The translations under genes were made by a program, and so were the position numbers. Below the pieces are notes generated by a model. The model was given only the letters and a program-made list of their open reading frames with translations. It ran no database searches and had not been told where the DNA came from. DNA of 8,945 bases from Polyangia bacterium (lineage in GTDB: Bacteria > Myxococcota_A > Polyangia > Polyangiales > Polyangiaceae), in assembly GCA_030433055.1 (NCBI GenBank), contig JAUILJ010000265.1, positions 1 through 8,945 on the forward strand. The letters are read 5' to 3'. Each line of letters begins with the position of its first letter. Positions within the stretch are counted from its first letter, which is position 1. Below, in pieces: positions 5,583 to 8,945 of the stretch.

Positions 5583-6731
5583 GTGACGCAGGTGGGGACG
5601 GGCTATCCGGAGTGGGGAGGCAGCGCTGCCCTGGCGGAAGGTGACCTCGACCGCGCCGAGATCGAGCTGTGCGCCGAGGTTGCATCCACGGAGGGTATCG
5701 AGCGCGCGGTCGCGATGGCGAACCTCGGCTACGTCGTATCCTGCAAGCAGCGTCACGGAGAGGCCAAGGCGCTGTGGGAGGCCGCGCTCTCCCTCGTGCC
5801 GGACGTCGCCGAGCACCTCACGCTGCGCGCTCACCTCCACGCGGGATTCGCGGGTGCCCTGATAAGCGCAGGCGAGGAGGCGAACGCGGAGGTGTTACTG
5901 GTCCAGGCGTTGGCCGTGCTCGAGCGAGCGCCAGTCAGCCAGCGAACGGTGCAAGCGCTCGCCACACGAGTCACTCTGGCGAGCCTCCAAGCCAACCGAG
6001 GGCAAGCACACGAGGCGATGGCGACGCTGGCTGACGTCACCACGCGGCTCAGCGCGCTGGGATCGCCCGCTCATCCCACGGCGCTGCTCGCGCGCGTAAC
6101 ACAAGCTCAGATCGACTATGCACTCGGAGACGAACAGGCCGTCTCGCGCGCAAAATCCATCCTCGCGGAAATAGAAACGGCCCATGGCCCCGATCACTTC
6201 AGGAGTCGTCAGCTGTCGGTGGCGCTGCAGAGCATCCTGGATGGCGTCGCCTTCAGAGAAAGCGACGACCCAGCGCGCCGGATCGTGAAGATCGTGCAGC
6301 GTGCGCAGAACTCGATAGCGCGCGGAGAGTTCATGCGTGCCATCTGCATCGCGCGGGCGATGGTCCGCCAGTTCGAGCAGCACCAGATGGACGAGGAGAT
6401 GCTGGCGATCCCTCGTGAGTTACTGCGCGACGCCCACCAGGGCCGATTCGATTCGGTGTATGAGCGAATGGGGGTCGCCTATCGTCACTCAGCCACCTTC
6501 GAATCGCTCAGTCCGACGATGTCGGAGCTGGATGAGGTGGCGACTGACGCCGAGCTGGACGGTGTCTTCCTGTTCGCAGCACTTGCCCGCGTGCACCTCT
6601 CGAAGGCGAACCGCGTGCTGGGGCGCGTCGACGAGGCCACGCACCAGATGCAGCTTGCGTCTGACATCGCCGCCCGCAGCGGCGACGCGCGGCTCATCGC
6701 AGCCGTCGGAGCCAGAGCCTCGGACCACTAG
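5583..6731 (+). CDS. TPR-like repeat protein of unknown function
   Basis: A 382-residue protein starting at the GTG at 5583, with GGAG just upstream. Residues 40-73 fit the tetratricopeptide consensus well: AMANLGYVVSCKQRHGEAKA then LWEAALSLVP, with the LG/Y, G and A positions and a closing Pro. Looser helix-turn-helix units follow at about 76-115 (LHAGFAGALISAGEEANAEV), 121-158 (TLASLQANRGQAHEAMATL) and near the C-terminus (LSKANRVLGRVDEATHQMQL). Many Ala and paired helices predict a solenoid adaptor. No signal peptide or membrane segment is seen, so it is probably cytoplasmic. A middle part around 225-300 lacks clear TPRs and may be a separate helical domain. It is divergent from the HEAT-like gene and convergent with the small gene at 6749-7279, 17 bp away. 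A peptide- or protein-binding role follows from the fold; the partner is unknown. Confidence 0.8.
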   Translation: MTQVGTGYPEWGGSAALAEGDLDRAEIELCAEVASTEGIERAVAMANLGYVVSCKQRHGEAKALWEAALSLVPDVAEHLTLRAHLHAGFAGALISAGEEANAEVLLVQALAVLERAPVSQRTVQALATRVTLASLQANRGQAHEAMATLADVTTRLSALGSPAHPTALLARVTQAQIDYALGDEQAVSRAKSILAEIETAHGPDHFRSRQLSVALQSILDGVAFRESDDPARRIVKIVQRAQNSIARGEFMRAICIARAMVRQFEQHQMDEEMLAIPRELLRDAHQGRFDSVYERMGVAYRHSATFESLSPTMSELDEVATDAELDGVFLFAALARVHLSKANRVLGRVDEATHQMQLASDIAARSGDARLIAAVGARASDH

Positions 6732-6748
6732 TGCCACGCTGTGCGGGC

Positions 6749-7279
6749 TCAGCGGGAACCCTTGCGGAACCAGTTCCACGGCCACCCACGCCAGCCGCGC
6801 TTCTCGAGCTCCGCGCTGCTCTCGATCTCCTCCAGAGCGGCGCGCAGGCTCCTCTCGAGTCGCCGGTAGGGAGATCGAACGGCTGCAGACGCCGTCTGCG
6901 TCTGGTCGCGATAGCGCAGCTTGAGATACAGCGGGCGCTCGTCGGGGACCAGCGACCCGTGCTCTTCTTCGCCGCGCGGAAATCCGTCAGAGATCAACGC
7001 CTCCGTCAGCGCCGCTAGCGTGCTCGGCTCCACCTGACCTCGGTAACGACGCGGTGGGTCCACGGGCTCCATGGGCGGATTCCAGGAGTCGACTCGCGGG
7101 AACGGGTTGCTGGGGGTCGATTGGATGAGGACGCGCTGGGAGTGCACGACCCGCGTCGCAGCGCCCGTCCCGTCGAACTGATATCGAGCGCCTTCTCTGC
7201 TGGTCTCGAAGCTCAGCTCAGCGCCTCCGCTACGCAGGATCTGGGCCCAGCGCTCCTGTTCCGCTAGGGCGTCAGCCAT
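6749..7279 (-). CDS. Small hypothetical protein downstream of ygiQ
   Basis: A 176-residue soluble protein from the ATG at 7279. It lacks a signal peptide and membrane helix. The N-terminal part begins with helix-like residues, then ILRSGGAELSFETSREGARY, which suggests a beta-hairpin. A Pro-rich linker runs about 55-80. Then QVEPSTLAALTEALISDGFP (a helix ending in FP), ERPLYLKLRYRD (a strand) and a final helix SPYRRLERSLRAALEEIES follow. This RSGG, then helix, then strand, then helix order recalls emfourin-like small proteins, but the likeness is weak and I do not assign the family. The C-terminus is Trp/Gly-rich and basic. The start is 21 bp after the ygiQ stop on the same strand, so it is probably co-transcribed with it. 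No function is known. Confidence 0.65.
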   Translation of the reverse strand: MADALAEQERWAQILRSGGAELSFETSREGARYQFDGTGAATRVVHSQRVLIQSTPSNPFPRVDSWNPPMEPVDPPRRYRGQVEPSTLAALTEALISDGFPRGEEEHGSLVPDERPLYLKLRYRDQTQTASAAVRSPYRRLERSLRAALEEIESSAELEKRGWRGWPWNWFRKGSR

Positions 7280-7300
7280 CCGTCATCCGTCCACTGCCAA

Positions 7301-8945
7301 CTAGTTCGAGCGTCGACCTCGAGTGCCCGCGCCACGCGCGCCCACTCGACCTTTCCGCGCGGTATTATTTGCGCCACCCTGCCGATGAATCGAGAGCGAT
7401 CCCTTGCCGTGCTTTGGTGGCACCAGGCAGCCGGGGCCGGAGCCGATCAGATCAGCGCGCCTGGCCTCGATCAGCGCCTCGCGCGCCAGATCGTGCTGAG
7501 CCGGATCCCAGTACTGAAGCAGCGCCTTCTGCTTGCGCTTGTCCCGCAGGTTCTTCGCTGTGTACACCGGCTCTTGGCTGACTGGATCGAGCCCCGTGAG
7601 GTACATGCTGGTCGCCATCGACATCGGCGTGGGGATGAAATCCTGCACCTGGCGAGGCCGCAGGCCCTTCTTCTTCAGGTACAGCGCCAGATCGATCATG
7701 CTCCTGAGCGTCGAACCCGGATGCCCGGAAATGTAGTACGGAATCAAGTGCTGCTCCTTGCCGCTCTTCTCGCTGGCGCAATGAAACAGCTCTTCGAAGC
7801 GCTCGTAGCTCTCGGCGCCTGGCTTCTTCATCTTGTCGAGCACCGCTTCGTCGACGTGCTCGGGAGCGACGCTGAGCTGCCCGCCGGTGTGGTGCCGCGC
7901 CAACTGCTCGACGAACTCGGGGCTCCGTTCCGCCAGGTCGTAGCGCACGCCGGAGGCGATGAAGACCTTACGCACGCCCTTCTCCGAGCGCACCTTGGAG
8001 AGCAGATCGATCAGCGGCGCGTGATCCGTCACGAGGTTCTCGCACACGCCGGGGTGCACGCAGCTCAAGCGCCGGCACGCCTTCTCAATTTTTTCCTCGC
8101 GGCAACGCATTTGGTACATGTTTGCGGTCGGCCCACCCACATCGCTGATCACGCCACGGAAGTCGCCCATCCTCCTCAGCTGGCGCACCTCCCGGAGCAC
8201 GCTCTCGGCAGACCGGCTCTGAATCACTCGACCTTCGTGCTCGGTGATGGAACAGAACGAGCAACCTCCGAAGCAACCTCGCATGGTCACGATGGAGTGC
8301 TTGACCGTCTCGAACGCCGGGATCGGCGCTGAGTAGCTCGGGTGCGCCATGCGCTGGAATGGCAGGTCGTAGAGCTCATCCATCAGCGACTCGGAGAGCG
8401 GCTCCGCGGGCGGGTTGAAGTAAACGGCTTCCACGCCGTGGCGCTGAATCAGCGGTCGCGCGTTGCCTGGGTTGGTCTCTCTCTGGAACGCACCACTCAT
8501 GCGGCTGAACAGCTTGAGGTCGCTCTGCACCTTGTCGTAGCTGGGCAGCAGCACCGGGCGCCCGTCGCTCACGAAGCGGCTGGCCTCGACCTGTTCCCAA
8601 GGCACATTCGACCAGTCTTGCCCCGAGGCAATGACCTCCGCCTTGCCCAGGCGAAACGCGGTGCCGCGAATGTCGCGAATACTGCTGAAGGCTTCCCCGT
8701 TTCGCAGGCGCTCCGCGAGCTCCCAGACAGGGCGCTCACCCATGCCGAAGATCAGCATGTCTGCCTTCGCGTCCAACAGTACCGAGCGGCGTACCCCGTC
8801 GGACCAGTAGTCGTAGTGCGCGATCCGCCTGAGGGACGCCTCGATGCCGCCGATGACGATCGGCAACTTGCCGAACGCCTGCCGCGCGAGGTTCGAGTAC
8901 ACAATCGTCGCGCGGTTTGGGCGCAACCCGACCTTGCCCCCCGGC
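7301..8945 (-). CDS. ygiQ: YgiQ-family radical SAM protein (5' end beyond window)
   Basis: The frame is open to the window edge, so the start lies outside; 547 residues are visible. E. coli YgiQ has about 740, so more than 100 N-terminal residues are missing here. The radical-SAM cluster motif C-x3-C-x2-C is CFGGCSFC, encoded at 8275-8252, followed by SITEHEGR and IQSRS as in YgiQ. Other hallmark segments are GGIEASLRRIAHYDYWSD, ADMLIFGMGERP, ISDVGGPTANMY, CRRLSC, IASGVRYD, and APEHVDE before KMKKPG. Radical SAM enzymes use a 4Fe-4S cluster to cleave S-adenosylmethionine; the cellular substrate of YgiQ is, to my knowledge, not established. The segment between FRLGKAEV and LLPSYDKV is much shorter than in E. 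coli. The tail after CLVPP is short, basic and Gly/Arg-rich, a variable part of the family. Upstream context is not visible. Confidence 0.96.
   Translation of the reverse strand, partial: PGGKVGLRPNRATIVYSNLARQAFGKLPIVIGGIEASLRRIAHYDYWSDGVRRSVLLDAKADMLIFGMGERPVWELAERLRNGEAFSSIRDIRGTAFRLGKAEVIASGQDWSNVPWEQVEASRFVSDGRPVLLPSYDKVQSDLKLFSRMSGAFQRETNPGNARPLIQRHGVEAVYFNPPAEPLSESLMDELYDLPFQRMAHPSYSAPIPAFETVKHSIVTMRGCFGGCSFCSITEHEGRVIQSRSAESVLREVRQLRRMGDFRGVISDVGGPTANMYQMRCREEKIEKACRRLSCVHPGVCENLVTDHAPLIDLLSKVRSEKGVRKVFIASGVRYDLAERSPEFVEQLARHHTGGQLSVAPEHVDEAVLDKMKKPGAESYERFEELFHCASEKSGKEQHLIPYYISGHPGSTLRSMIDLALYLKKKGLRPRQVQDFIPTPMSMATSMYLTGLDPVSQEPVYTAKNLRDKRKQKALLQYWDPAQHDLAREALIEARRADLIGSGPGCLVPPKHGKGSLSIHRQGGANNTARKGRVGARGAGTRGRRSN

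Noticed and set aside
5895..6383. 162-residue open frame on the minus strand
   Set aside because: Lies inside the TPR-like gene, whose plus-strand frame shows a clear TPR motif and continuous coding character.
7385..8332. 315-residue open frame on the plus strand
   Set aside because: Exactly antisense to the strongly conserved ygiQ gene; no independent support.

Overview
The window is GC-rich bacterial DNA with strong G/C at third codon positions. The gene set suggests a myxobacterium (Polyangia, the former delta-proteobacteria) or a close relative: lipoproteins, a secreted barrel-like protein, helical-repeat proteins of unknown function, and a YgiQ radical-SAM protein. The assignment rests on overall character, not on a marker gene. 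I see no rRNA, tRNA, CRISPR array, integrase or transposase.

Layout. Positions 1-711 have no convincing gene. They are built from imperfect direct repeats of about 182 bp, each made of two roughly 90 bp halves, and the last copy stops 3 bp before a TetR-type regulator (715-1320, +). Converging on the regulator, with overlapping 3' ends, is a polytopic membrane protein (1300-2097, -). It resembles the emopamil-binding protein / EXPERA family, whose eukaryotic founder is the sterol delta8-delta7 isomerase. An AT-rich palindrome (two perfect 11-bp arms, 2-bp spacer, 2115-2138) lies over the predicted promoter of this gene and looks like a TetR-type operator. Next comes a secreted outer-membrane-like protein (2289-2951, +). 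Three minus-strand genes follow: a VOC/glyoxalase-fold protein (2997-3377), a four-cysteine lipoprotein (3422-4093) and an alpha-helical, HEAT-like protein (4335-5528). The gap between the last two holds a nested, pseudoknot-capable inverted repeat (4212-4256). A TPR-like protein (5583-6731, +) is divergent from the HEAT-like gene across 54 bp. The window ends with a probable minus-strand operon: ygiQ (7301 to beyond the window edge, 5' part missing), then a small unknown protein (6749-7279).

How the genes may work together. The clearest functional unit is the TetR regulator plus the EXPERA-like membrane protein with its operator. The simplest reading is that a small lipophilic ligand, possibly a sterol or other isoprenoid, relieves repression of a membrane-bound isomerase or lipid-binding protein. 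That is inference. The HEAT-like/TPR pair is a divergent couple of protein-interaction scaffolds. The remaining genes look like ordinary housekeeping or lineage-specific genes.
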